Part shown: in pieces, positions 53,576 to 62,083 of the stretch | How the letters are laid out: the number at the start of each line of letters is the position of its first letter | How positions within the stretch are numbered: the stretch's first letter is position 1 | Assembly (NCBI RefSeq): GCF_900099835.1 | Contig: NZ_FNKP01000002.1 | Location: 1,054,001-1,118,000 of the forward strand | DNA: 64,000 bases | Reading direction: 5' to 3' | DNA from: Paraburkholderia fungorum | Lineage (GTDB): Bacteria; Pseudomonadota; Gammaproteobacteria; Burkholderiales; Burkholderiaceae | The notes under the pieces: model-generated | What the model was told of the DNA's origin: nothing | Databases searched by the model: none | Seen by the model: only the letters and a program-made list of their open reading frames with translations | Program-made: the position numbers and the translations under genes

Positions 53576-54499
53576 ATGAACGCCGTGACTCCTTTATTGC
53601 AACCGCACAGCGGCGCACGTGTCACCGTGCGCTCCAGCAAAACGCTCGGCTGGCGGGGCTTCGGCGCGGAGCTGGTGAACGTGTCGGCGGGCTTGCACAA
53701 AATGCCCGCGTTCAACTATCACCGGGTCGGCGTGCATGTGGGTGCGCCGGTCAGGGCGCGTTGCCTGTGCAACGAGCGGCGTCACTCGCGGATTCAGGCG
53801 CACGGCGACGCCGACGTGATTCCCGCAGGACTCGACGGGCAATGGAGCGACGAAGCGGCGTGCACGATTTTCAGCGTGTGGATCGGCGAGGATTTTGCGA
53901 AGCAGACCATCGCGCAACTGGCGCTGAGTTCCGCCGATGCGCAGCTTCGTCCGCAGTTCCAGATGCGCGATCCGCGCTTTCAGCATCTCGCATGGGCGCT
54001 ACATGCCGAACTCGAAGCCGACGATGCATCCGATCCGCTCTACGCCGAAAGTCTGTGTACGGCGATGGTGGTGCGGCTGATCGGCGGAGCTCCGGCGTTA
54101 GAGAAGACTCGTGGCAGGCTTGCGCCGAAAACGGCGGCACGGGTGATCGAATTTATCGAAGCGCATCTGGACCAGCGTCTCACGTTGAGCGAACTGGCCG
54201 CGCTGGCTGACTTGAGCGTGCCGCATTTCAAGGCGCTGTTTCGCGAGACGCTCGGCGTGCCAGTGCATCGGTACGTGCTGCAGCGGAGGGTGGAGCGGGC
54301 GAAGACCTTGTTGCTGCAAGGCCGGTTCAACGCGAGCCAGATCGCGCTGGAGACGGGCTTTGCGCATCAAAGCCACATGGCGCACTGGATGGGGCGTTTG
54401 CTCGGCGTTACGCCGCGCGAGTTGCGCTTTACGCGTGCGGGCGAGATGCCGAATGACGCATCGCGTGAAAGCGGCGGCGATCCGGTCACGGGGCCATAA
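53576..54499 (+). CDS. AraC-family transcriptional regulator
   Basis: 307 residues from the ATG at 53576 (MNAVTPLLQ), preceded by GAGGTAAG. N-terminal effector domain of about 190 residues, then two HTH motifs: LTLSELAALADLSVPHFKALFRETLGVPVHRYVLQRRVERAK and NASQIALETGFAHQSHMAHWMGRLLGVTPRELR. Divergent from the NmrA-like oxidoreductase, its likely target. Confidence 0.92.
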   Translation: MNAVTPLLQPHSGARVTVRSSKTLGWRGFGAELVNVSAGLHKMPAFNYHRVGVHVGAPVRARCLCNERRHSRIQAHGDADVIPAGLDGQWSDEAACTIFSVWIGEDFAKQTIAQLALSSADAQLRPQFQMRDPRFQHLAWALHAELEADDASDPLYAESLCTAMVVRLIGGAPALEKTRGRLAPKTAARVIEFIEAHLDQRLTLSELAALADLSVPHFKALFRETLGVPVHRYVLQRRVERAKTLLLQGRFNASQIALETGFAHQSHMAHWMGRLLGVTPRELRFTRAGEMPNDASRESGGDPVTGP

Positions 54500-54598
54500 A
54501 CCGCCTGCACGCGATGTGCGGTGTGCCCCGCGCCTGAACGGCATATCAACGTCAACCTGCGCCGCTATTTCCCGCACGGCCATACAGCGCGGCAGCAA

Positions 54599-55504
54599 TC
54601 AACCCGGCGTGGCCCCGGTCAACTGCGAATAGACATCGTGCGCAAGCTGCAGCAATTGCTTGCGCTCGATCCCACCCGACACCGCATATCCGAAGTCTCC
54701 GTCGATCCAGTAAAACACGTTCACCGGGCCGTCCTGATACAGCTTGAACGCCGTGGTATTCGAGTTCACCTGACGACGCGAAATGCACAGCGTCACGCGT
54801 TCGCCGTTCGGCCCGCGATACATGAACTGCGCGGTCGGTCCATCCGCGCCTGGCAGCAGACGGCCGCCCGACAGATTGAAGCCGCTTTTCGACAGCATCG
54901 GCGGATGCACGTTGGTGCCAAGCTTGTCCGCGAGCCATTGGACGAAATCCTGTTCCTGATCGTCCGCGCTCATTGCGCTCGGGCGCTCGACCGTGGGCAT
55001 ATAAACCACGTGCGCGACCGCTGCCTGCCGCGCGAACAATTCCGGGCTCTCCGCGCTGACGGGCCGCGTGTTCGAATCGCGCGAGCTTTGCAGATGCCCG
55101 CTCGCCACCGGCGCAATCACGTCCTGTCCCATATGCGTGCCCACGCCGATACCGATCCCCATCACCAGCGCTGCCGCCATCCCCGCGAATTGCGGCCAGT
55201 TCGCGGCAATCCGCCAACGTCGCGAAGGCAACGGCGATGGCGGCGATTGAGACGGTCTGGGCGACGACTGCACCTCGGCCTCAGCCGCCGCTGCCTGCAA
55301 ACGCTTGGGCACCGGCTCGTTCAGCACGCGGTCATAGCGCTCATGAAACATGTTGTTCAGCGAGAAAAAATCGCTGACGCGCGCGGCCATCTCGGGGTTG
55401 TGTTCGAGCGCGCGCTCCACGTCGGCACGGCGTTCGTCGGACAGCGTGCCGTCCACGTACGCATGCAGATCTTCTTCGCCAATCGGCGTATGTTGGTCGC
55501 TCAT
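54599..55504 (-). CDS. Anti-sigma factor, membrane-anchored
   Basis: 301 residues from the ATG at 55504, which overlaps the sigma factor stop by four bases (ATGA). The N-terminal zinc-finger-like anti-sigma segment (EEDLHAYVDGTLSDERRADVERALEHNPEMAARV) lacks the HxxxCxxC signature but has the same helix order as ChrR/FecR-like cytoplasmic domains. One membrane helix, FAGMAAALVMGIGIGVGTHM (about 109-128), then a periplasmic domain of about 170 residues. It should hold the ECF sigma factor inactive until an envelope or oxidative signal. Frames extending upstream to 55858 overlap the sigma gene and are not used. Confidence 0.9.
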   Translation of the reverse strand: MSDQHTPIGEEDLHAYVDGTLSDERRADVERALEHNPEMAARVSDFFSLNNMFHERYDRVLNEPVPKRLQAAAAEAEVQSSPRPSQSPPSPLPSRRWRIAANWPQFAGMAAALVMGIGIGVGTHMGQDVIAPVASGHLQSSRDSNTRPVSAESPELFARQAAVAHVVYMPTVERPSAMSADDQEQDFVQWLADKLGTNVHPPMLSKSGFNLSGGRLLPGADGPTAQFMYRGPNGERVTLCISRRQVNSNTTAFKLYQDGPVNVFYWIDGDFGYAVSGGIERKQLLQLAHDVYSQLTGATPG

Positions 55505-56019
55505 CGCACCACCTGTAATTTCGCACCGGGCTGCGCGCCCGCCATCAATGCCCGAAGCCGTTCGCGTCCGCGTGAAAGCCGCGACATGACCGTGCCGATC
55601 GGAATGTTCAGCGCGAGCGCCACGTCGGCGTAACTCATTTCTTCGAGGCCCACCAGCAGCACCACTTCGCGCTGTTCCATCGGCAGACGCTGCAACGCGT
55701 AGTCGAGGTCGCGCATTTCCAGTGAGCGGGTCTGGTCGGACGGCACCGCGAATTCGCTTTCGGCGACGCTGTCGTCGTCGACGGCGACATGGACCGCGCG
55801 CGTGGACGCCTTGCGTGCCTGGTTGGCGAACACGTTGTGCATGATCGTGAACAGCCACGCCCGCAGATCGGTGCCGGGCTGGAACATGTCGGTGCGGCCG
55901 AGCGCGCGTTCGAGCGTGTCCTGCACCAGATCGTCGGCGAGATCGCGATTGTTGATCAGCGCTCGTGCATAGCGCCGCAAACGCGGCACATGATCCATCA
56001 ACTCGTCACGGACGTCCAT
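55501..56019 (-). CDS. ECF-type RNA polymerase sigma factor
   Basis: 172 residues with sigma-70 region 2 (DLADDLVQDTLERAL, DLRAWLFTIMHNVFAN) and region 4 (ALQRLPMEQREVVLLVGLEEMSYADVALALNIPIGTVMSRLSRGRERLRAL). No region 1 or 3, hence ECF. It recruits RNA polymerase to stress promoters. A matching -35/-10-like site lies about 100 bases upstream (56121-56145) and the same motif precedes the two other transcripts of the locus, suggesting autoregulation. Confidence 0.95.
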   Translation of the reverse strand: MDVRDELMDHVPRLRRYARALINNRDLADDLVQDTLERALGRTDMFQPGTDLRAWLFTIMHNVFANQARKASTRAVHVAVDDDSVAESEFAVPSDQTRSLEMRDLDYALQRLPMEQREVVLLVGLEEMSYADVALALNIPIGTVMSRLSRGRERLRALMAGAQPGAKLQVVR

Positions 56020-56120
56020 TTTTCATCCCGTTCGAGGGGCTTTGCGCGGGCATCGGGCCGGCGGTCGACCGGGAAAGTGTCCGCGAAGGCACACAGGCCG
56101 TCGGACAGGCTGGAACGGCT

Positions 56121-56145
56121 GACACGCGTGCGCGCATTTTATTCC
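56121..56145 (-). promoter_or_regulatory. Putative ECF promoter of the sigma factor gene
   Basis: On the minus strand: GGAATAAA, 11 bases, CGTGTC. The same layout occurs at 56961-56987 and 57105-57131. Spacing suits ECF promoters. It lies about 100 bases before the sigma gene start. Confidence 0.55.
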
Positions 56146-56190
56146 TCCGGTTTGCCGGGAGCCGCGCAAAAGCGCAATTCGTATGGGGCT

Positions 56191-56925
56191 TCATGGCGTG
56201 GTCAGTACGTCGGCGGCGCGCATCAAACCGTGGGTGCGGGCGTCGCCGGCCACCACGAAGCGCTGGCGCTGCGCGGTCCACGTCAACAGCCTGATTGCGT
56301 CGATGCGCCGCGCCGACCACTGAGGTTGCGCGGGCGCGAGCAGGGCGAGTGTCGAGATCACCACCACCGGCAGGTTGTCGCCATTCAGATAGACGAATTC
56401 GGTGGCGCGCTGAAAGTAGCCGAGCGACAGCACCCTGCTATCGACCAGACGCAGCCCGATGGCCGCGAGGTCCGGCGCGGAAGGATCGCTGCGGGTCGGC
56501 GACGCCGCCGAGAAATGACGTGCGCCGGTTTCCGCGAGGCCCATCATCGCGGCGTTGTTGAGCGCCTGCGCGGATACCTGGGTTGCCGCCAGCCAGCCGC
56601 TCGCGGCTGCCAGCGCCAGAACGACCATGACGAGCGCGCTAAACAGCTTGCGCGCGCGCCTGGTGTTCTGCATGCGCTCGAACGCGCGGCGCACTTCGGC
56701 GAGCGGCTTCCGGCTGCCGGATTCGGGTTCGTCAGTCGTTTGAAAGGCTGCCTGGATTTGCGCGTTGAGTCTGCCGTAAAACGCGACCCGCCGCGCTTCC
56801 GCCGGGTCGCGGCCGAGATAGTCACGCAGATAGGCGGCGCGTTCCGGCGTCAGGGTGCCGTCGGCATAGGCCTGAATGTCGGCTTCCGACAGCGGCGAGG
56901 CGGGTGGGGCGTGGGTCGAGGTCAT
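56191..56925 (-). CDS. Second anti-sigma-like membrane protein
   Basis: 244 residues from the ATG at 56925 (MTSTHAPPAS). N-terminal EADIQAYADGTLTPERAAYLRDYLGRDPAEARRVAFY is the same helical module as in the anti-sigma factor at 54599-55504; then one membrane helix (LFSALVMVVLALAAASGWLAA, about 118-138) and a periplasmic domain of about 105 residues. The gene precedes the sigma gene on the same strand but has its own putative promoter. Its role could be a second input or a decoy; not known. Confidence 0.85.
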   Translation of the reverse strand: MTSTHAPPASPLSEADIQAYADGTLTPERAAYLRDYLGRDPAEARRVAFYGRLNAQIQAAFQTTDEPESGSRKPLAEVRRAFERMQNTRRARKLFSALVMVVLALAAASGWLAATQVSAQALNNAAMMGLAETGARHFSAASPTRSDPSAPDLAAIGLRLVDSRVLSLGYFQRATEFVYLNGDNLPVVVISTLALLAPAQPQWSARRIDAIRLLTWTAQRQRFVVAGDARTHGLMRAADVLTTP

Positions 56926-56960
56926 GGCATTGGGTGCATCGAGTGGCGGCTGTTGATGGG

Positions 56961-56987
56961 CGAACACCGGCACGCGCGGTTTATTCC
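56961..56987 (-). promoter_or_regulatory. Putative ECF promoter of the second anti-sigma gene
   Basis: GGAATAAA, 11 bases, GGTGTTC on the minus strand, about 36 bases before the start codon at 56925. Same spacing as the two sister sites. Confidence 0.55.
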
Positions 56988-57104
56988 ATCCATTCGTAAA
57001 AGCATTTTTCTAGTTGCAAATGTGTGCCGGAAACCACGCGCAAACCGATCTTCACACGACTTTATTCCCACTTCGGAATTTGTTTTTGCAGCGCCATCCA
57101 AGCA

Positions 57105-57131
57105 GGAATAAACGCGATGAGGCCGTGGTTC
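57105..57131 (+). promoter_or_regulatory. Putative ECF promoter of the DUF4148-catalase-cytochrome transcript
   Basis: GGAATAAA, 11 bases, CGTGGTTC on the plus strand, ending 40 bases before the DUF4148 ATG. Third copy of the motif in this locus. Confidence 0.55.
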
Positions 57132-57171
57132 TCCCTGATGCGAACCCGCACAACACTCTCTGGAGTTCATC

Positions 57172-57444
57172 ATGAAGAAGATCGCTTTTGCTGTTATCGC
57201 CGCGTCGTCCGTGGTTGTTTTCGCGGCTTCGTCGAACGTCTTTGCCGAGGGAAAAACACGCGCCGAGGTTTATCAGGAATTGATCCAGGCTCAGCAGGAC
57301 GGGCGGGACTACATCACCGACACGTCGTATCCCGATGTCAATCCGATCTTCGCGCAGCAGGTCCAGCAGCGCAAGGACGCGCTCGCCGCGCAGGCAGCGG
57401 CCGGTCGCGTCGCGAATGATGCGTCGGCGGCGGGTGCCAATTGA
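57172..57444 (+). CDS. DUF4148 domain-containing exported protein
   Basis: 90 residues. Signal peptide ending at NVFAE, then KTRAEVYQELIQAQQDGRDYITDTSYPDVNP, the DUF4148 core. Paralogue of 49909-50253. First gene of the plus-strand transcript with the catalase, 160 bases upstream of it, behind a putative ECF promoter. A role in the envelope stress response is inferred from position only. Confidence 0.9.
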   Translation: MKKIAFAVIAASSVVVFAASSNVFAEGKTRAEVYQELIQAQQDGRDYITDTSYPDVNPIFAQQVQQRKDALAAQAAAGRVANDASAAGAN

Positions 57445-57605
57445 TGTCTGCAACAACCGGCGCACGCGTGTCACGCGCAACGACGCGGCCAACGACGCGC
57501 GCCTGTATCGATGGGAACGCTTGCGCACGATTGGGACGGCAGGGGAATAGATCGCCCGATCGTGTGTTAGCCGGTGAGTGTCTCTATCCCATCGAAGGAG
57601 TCTTC

Positions 57606-58712
57606 GTGACGAAACTACCCGTTCCCCGATCCCAGGCTGTCTGCGTGCCATGCCGGCTCGGCGCGATTGGCGCGGTCGTGCTGGCGCTGGCCGGCGGCTT
57701 TGCGTACACGGCAGGCTGGCTAACACCGAAACGCCTGACCACCGCGCGCATCGTCAACACGTTCGAAGCAGTGGCCGGTCAACACCCCGGCTATCGGCGC
57801 AATCACGCGAAGGGGTTGTGCGTCGAAGGTTATTTCGACAGTAACGGCAAGGGCGCAGTGCTCTCGAGCGCCGATGTGTTTCAACCGGGACGCACGCCGG
57901 TGACGGGACGCTTCGCGGTGCCCGGCGGCAATCCGTCTGCGCCGGATACAAGTTCGCCGGTGCGCAGTCTCGCTCTGGAATTCCAGTTGCAGAACGGCGA
58001 GCAGTGGCGCACGGGAATGAATTCGACACCGGTTTTCGCGGTGCATACGCCCGAGCAGTTCTATCAGCAGTTGCTTGCCGCGAAGCCCGATCCGTCGACG
58101 GGCAAGCCGGACCCGGCAAAACTCAAGGCCTTCTATGCGGCCAACCCCGAGACGCTGCCGTTCCAGACGTGGGTGAAAGCGCATCCGCCTTCGTCGAGTC
58201 TCGCGAATGCGGCGTACTACGGCATCAACGCATTCCGCTTCACCAATAGCGAGGGCGCGACGCATGCGGTGCGCTGGGCGATGGTGCCCGACACGCCGTA
58301 TGCGCCGATCACCGACGCGCAGAAGGCCGAAAAGAATTTCCTCGCTGCCGACCTGAATCAACGCATCGCAAGTGGGCCGTTACGCTGGCATCTGATTCTG
58401 ACCGTCGCGCAACCCGCCGATCCCATCGACGATGCCACGCTGCAATGGCCCGACGATCGTCAACGAATCGATGCGGGCACGCTGGTGCTGGAGCGCACGA
58501 CATCGCAGGAAGACGGGACGTGCCGCGATATCAACTTCGATCCGACTATTTTGCCCACGGGCATCAAAACATCGAACGATCCTTTGCTGGCCGCGCGCTC
58601 GGCTGCGTATGCGCTGTCGTATCAGCGCCGCACCCGTGAAGAAACATTGAATCCGGCAGTCCATCAAACCCAGGCAGTCACGGCAGCCACCTCGAACGGA
58701 GCACATTCATGA
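57606..58712 (+). CDS. Catalase-family peroxidase, SrpA-like
   Basis: 368 residues from the GTG at 57606, preceded by GAAGGAG at good spacing; the in-frame ATG at 57441 lacks one and overlaps DUF4148. An N-terminal membrane segment (IGAVVLALAGGFAYTAGWL) suggests export or anchoring. The heme-catalase minicore is short compared with normal catalases of about 480 residues: GYRRNHAKGLCVEGYFDSNG (distal His region), FAVPGGNP, SLALEF, and later FAVHTPEQFYQQL and AYYGINAFRFTN. It breaks down hydrogen or organic peroxides, probably in the periplasm with the cytochrome b561 encoded next (four-base overlap). Confidence 0.92.
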   Translation: MTKLPVPRSQAVCVPCRLGAIGAVVLALAGGFAYTAGWLTPKRLTTARIVNTFEAVAGQHPGYRRNHAKGLCVEGYFDSNGKGAVLSSADVFQPGRTPVTGRFAVPGGNPSAPDTSSPVRSLALEFQLQNGEQWRTGMNSTPVFAVHTPEQFYQQLLAAKPDPSTGKPDPAKLKAFYAANPETLPFQTWVKAHPPSSSLANAAYYGINAFRFTNSEGATHAVRWAMVPDTPYAPITDAQKAEKNFLAADLNQRIASGPLRWHLILTVAQPADPIDDATLQWPDDRQRIDAGTLVLERTTSQEDGTCRDINFDPTILPTGIKTSNDPLLAARSAAYALSYQRRTREETLNPAVHQTQAVTAATSNGAHS

Positions 58713-59248
58713 AGCCGACGCGTACTCATTTCAGTCCGCTCGCGCGGTTTTTGCACTGGACGATGGCGCCGCTGATCGTCGCGATGCTGTTCATCGGCGT
58801 GGGCATGGTGGGCACCGTGTCGCGCGCGCACACCACGTTGATCGCGATCCACAAGCCGCTCGGCATCGCGTTGTTGCTGCTGGTGATATTGCGCGTGGGG
58901 GTGCGTATTACGAGCGGCAGTCCGCCGCTGCCCGACGATATGGCGACACCTCAGCGGCTCGCCGCCAAAGCGTCGCATCTCGTGCTGTACGTGTTGATGG
59001 CGGCGATGCCGCTGATCGGTTGGGCGATGCTGTCGGCGGCGGGTTATCCGGTCCGCCTGATCGGCTCGCTGTATTTGCCGCCGATCGCGCCGCACAACGT
59101 CGAACTGTTCGCAACGTTGCGCGCATTGCACACGTGGTTCGCTTTCGCGTTGTTCGCGACGGTGCTGCTGCATCTCGCCGCCGCGCTGTTTCATGGATTG
59201 ATCCGGCGCGACGGCGTGTTTTCCAGCATGGCGAGAAGCGGGCGTTGA
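58709..59248 (+). CDS. Cytochrome b561 family protein
   Basis: 179 residues, four membrane helices with paired His ligands: FLHWTMAPLIVAML, AIHKPLGIALLLLVILR, ASHLVLYVLMAAMPLIGW and LHTWFAFALFATVLLHLAAALFH. Diheme quinol-linked electron carrier of the inner membrane. Overlap of four bases with the catalase gene means it is coupled to it and probably supplies electrons to it. Confidence 0.93.
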   Translation: MKPTRTHFSPLARFLHWTMAPLIVAMLFIGVGMVGTVSRAHTTLIAIHKPLGIALLLLVILRVGVRITSGSPPLPDDMATPQRLAAKASHLVLYVLMAAMPLIGWAMLSAAGYPVRLIGSLYLPPIAPHNVELFATLRALHTWFAFALFATVLLHLAAALFHGLIRRDGVFSSMARSGR

Positions 59249-59297
59249 TCGGGGCAAAGTCCGGGCAGCGTCCCGGCATTCTTTCGGCAGCGCGCGG

Positions 59298-61793
59298 TCA
59301 GCTTTTCACACGCTCCGAGCGCGGATCGTAAGGCGCCTTCAGGTGTACGGTGGCCGGCAGCAACTCGCCGGCCACATCGATTTCATAGCGGCCGCTGCGA
59401 AGATAGTCGAGGTCCGCGACGCCTTCCGGGTTGTTCACGTAGCCCATCGCGACCGGACAGCCGACCGTGTGCCCGAACGCCGCCGAACTGACGAAGCCGA
59501 CCGGTTTGCCGTCGCGCAGAATCGCTTCGCCGCCCCATAGCATGCGCCCGGCTGCGCCATCGGCGGTCAGCACCACCATCCGGCGGCGCAACGGTTCATC
59601 GCGTAACTTGAGCAACGCGTTGCGTCCGCGGAATGCAATGTCCTTGTCGAGCTTGCACGCAAACGACAAACCGGCTTCGAACGGATTCGTGTCCGGCGTG
59701 AGTTCGCGGCCCCACGCGCGATAACCTTTCTCGATCCGCAACGAATCGATTGCGTAATAGCCCGCGTTGACGAGGCCGAATGCTTTGCCCGCTTCATGCA
59801 GCGTCTCGTACACGCCGGCCGCGAATTCGACCGGCACATAAAGCTCCCAGCCGAGTTCGCCGACATACGTGAGCCGCGTCGCGCGCACCGTCGCGTAGCC
59901 GAGATCGACTTCGCGGCTTTGGCCGAACGCGAACGCGTCGTTGCTCCAGTCCGCTTTCGATACGCTTTGCAGCAGCTCGCGCGAACGCGGGCCCATCACG
60001 GCAAGCACGGCATATTGGCCGGTGACGTCGACGAGCGTGCAGTGTTTGTCGCGCGGAATCGCCTTGTCGAGCATGTCGAAATCGCGCGTGGTTTGCGCGG
60101 TGCCGGTGACGAGCAGGTATTGATCGTCGGCGACGCGCGTGAGCGTGAAGTCGGACTCGTAGCCGCCGCGCTCGTTGAGCATGCCGGTGTAGACGGTGGT
60201 GCCGTTCGCGACCGCGACGTCGTTGGCGACGATCGCTTGCAGCACGTCTTCTGCGTCGCGTCCCTTGACGAGAAATTTGGAGAACGACGTCATGTCGAAC
60301 AGCGCGACGCCTTCACGACACGCGCGATGTTCGGCGCCGCTCCACGGCAGCCAGTTCTGCTGGCCGAATGCATAGTCGATTTTCGCCTGCTCGCGGGTCG
60401 GCGCGAAAAAGTTCGCGCGCTCCCAACCCATCTTGCTGCCGAAACACGCGCCGTCGTCGCGCAGCATCGAATACAGCGGTGAGCGGCGGAAAGGGCGCGC
60501 GCTGTCGAGTTCGCGATTCGGCCACGGCATCGCGTAATGCAGGCCGAGCGTTTCCTTCACGCGATCGTGCAGCCACGTGTCGTTGCCGTTGAAGCGCGCA
60601 AAGCGCCGGATATCGACCGGCCACAGGTCCATGGTCGGCTCGCCCGCGACGATCCATTCCGCGAGCGCCATGCCCGCGCCGCCCGCCGACGCGATGCCCA
60701 TCGAATTGAAGCCCGCGCCGACAAAGAAGCGCCGCAGTTCGGGCGCTTCACCGAGCATGAAATTGTTATCCGGCGTGAACGACTCCGGTCCGTTGTAGAA
60801 CTGCCGCACCTGCGCGGTTTCGAGAGCGGGCACGCGTTCCAGCGCGTTTTTCATCAGGATTTCGAACTGATCCCAGTCGTCGGGCAGCAGTTGAAACTCG
60901 AAATTCTCGGGGATGCCGTTCATGCCCCACGGCTTCGCGTCGGGTTCGAAGCCGCCCATCACGAGGCCGCCCACTTCTTCCTTGAAGTAGATGAAACCGT
61001 CTGGATCGCGCATCACGGGCAGGTCGGGATGCACGCCTGCAATGCGTTCGGTGACGATGTAGTAGTGCTCGGCCGAATGCAGCGGCACCGTCACGCCGCA
61101 CAGGCGGCCCACGGCCTTGGCCCACTGGCCCGCGCAATTCACGACGATCTCCGCGCCGATTTCGCCTTCTTCGCCATCCTTGTTGCGCCACGCGAGGCCG
61201 CTGACTTCGCGCGCGCCGGCTGCTTTGCCGTCCTGCGTCTGGCGCGTGTGGATGGCGGTCACGCGAGTGTTTTCGACGATGCGCGCGCCGCGCATGCGGG
61301 CGCCACGGGCGAGCGCCTGGGTCAGGTCGGTCGGATTGGCCTTGCCGTCGCCGGGCAGCCAGACCGCGCCGAGCAGGTCGTCGGTGCGCATGACCGGCCA
61401 CAGGTCGCCGGCTTCCTGCGGGCTGATCACGTCGCACGCCACGCCGTACGCGCGGGCGACGGCAGCGGTGCGCTTGAGTTGGGTCATCCGCTCGGCGGTG
61501 CGCGCCACCGACAGCGAGCCGCATTGCTTCCAGCCGGTCGCGAGGCCGGTGTCGGCTTCGAGTTCGGCGTAGAGCGCGGTCGAGTAGCGGATCAGCTTGG
61601 TCATGCTCTCCTGCGCGCGCAACTGGCCGACGAGTCCGGCGGCATGCCAGGTGGTGCCGCAGGACAGTTGACCCTGTTCGAGCAGCACGACATCGGTCCA
61701 ACCCAATTTCGTCAGATGGTAGGCCACCGAGCAGCCAATAATGCCGCCGCCGATGATGACGACGCGAGCGTGGGTTGGAATTGGTGTGGACAT
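59298..61793 (-). CDS. FAD-dependent dimethylglycine/sarcosine dehydrogenase-like protein
   Basis: 831 residues from the ATG at 61793 (MSTPIPTHA). N-terminal FAD/NAD Rossmann motif VVIIGGGIIGCSVAYHLTKLG, a DAO-type oxidase domain with LSCGTTWHAAGLVGQLRAQESMTKL near the flavin-attachment site, then an aminomethyltransferase (GcvT) pair: ALFDMTSFSKFLVKG... and GYYAIDSLRIEKGYRAWGRELTPDTNPFEAGL. The two-module layout is that of dimethylglycine or sarcosine dehydrogenases, which demethylate N-methylglycines and hand the one-carbon unit to tetrahydrofolate. Cytoplasmic, complete. Divergent from a DeoR regulator 290 bases away. Confidence 0.92.
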   Translation of the reverse strand: MSTPIPTHARVVIIGGGIIGCSVAYHLTKLGWTDVVLLEQGQLSCGTTWHAAGLVGQLRAQESMTKLIRYSTALYAELEADTGLATGWKQCGSLSVARTAERMTQLKRTAAVARAYGVACDVISPQEAGDLWPVMRTDDLLGAVWLPGDGKANPTDLTQALARGARMRGARIVENTRVTAIHTRQTQDGKAAGAREVSGLAWRNKDGEEGEIGAEIVVNCAGQWAKAVGRLCGVTVPLHSAEHYYIVTERIAGVHPDLPVMRDPDGFIYFKEEVGGLVMGGFEPDAKPWGMNGIPENFEFQLLPDDWDQFEILMKNALERVPALETAQVRQFYNGPESFTPDNNFMLGEAPELRRFFVGAGFNSMGIASAGGAGMALAEWIVAGEPTMDLWPVDIRRFARFNGNDTWLHDRVKETLGLHYAMPWPNRELDSARPFRRSPLYSMLRDDGACFGSKMGWERANFFAPTREQAKIDYAFGQQNWLPWSGAEHRACREGVALFDMTSFSKFLVKGRDAEDVLQAIVANDVAVANGTTVYTGMLNERGGYESDFTLTRVADDQYLLVTGTAQTTRDFDMLDKAIPRDKHCTLVDVTGQYAVLAVMGPRSRELLQSVSKADWSNDAFAFGQSREVDLGYATVRATRLTYVGELGWELYVPVEFAAGVYETLHEAGKAFGLVNAGYYAIDSLRIEKGYRAWGRELTPDTNPFEAGLSFACKLDKDIAFRGRNALLKLRDEPLRRRMVVLTADGAAGRMLWGGEAILRDGKPVGFVSSAAFGHTVGCPVAMGYVNNPEGVADLDYLRSGRYEIDVAGELLPATVHLKAPYDPRSERVKS

Positions 61794-62083
61794 ATGTGGA
61801 AATTGGTGGATTAAGTCTGCGTAGATTGCCGTAAAAAGACACATTTTGCAACGCGACGCGTAGTTTGTTGTGTTCTGTGCGGTGTCATATAGCGGTCATG
61901 GTTTGAAGGCGGGGTGAGGTCTGAACCGCAGCGCGCGGCAACATGAATTGACGCAACAGAGGTACGTCGCATTTGCACGGTTCGGTCCGAGGTAATGTGG
62001 CTTTTCATGGCTAAATGTGGGAATTAGCCACGAAAAAACGCGCCTTTTGCTAGACTCAGCGAATTCCCAACCTGCGAAACCCC

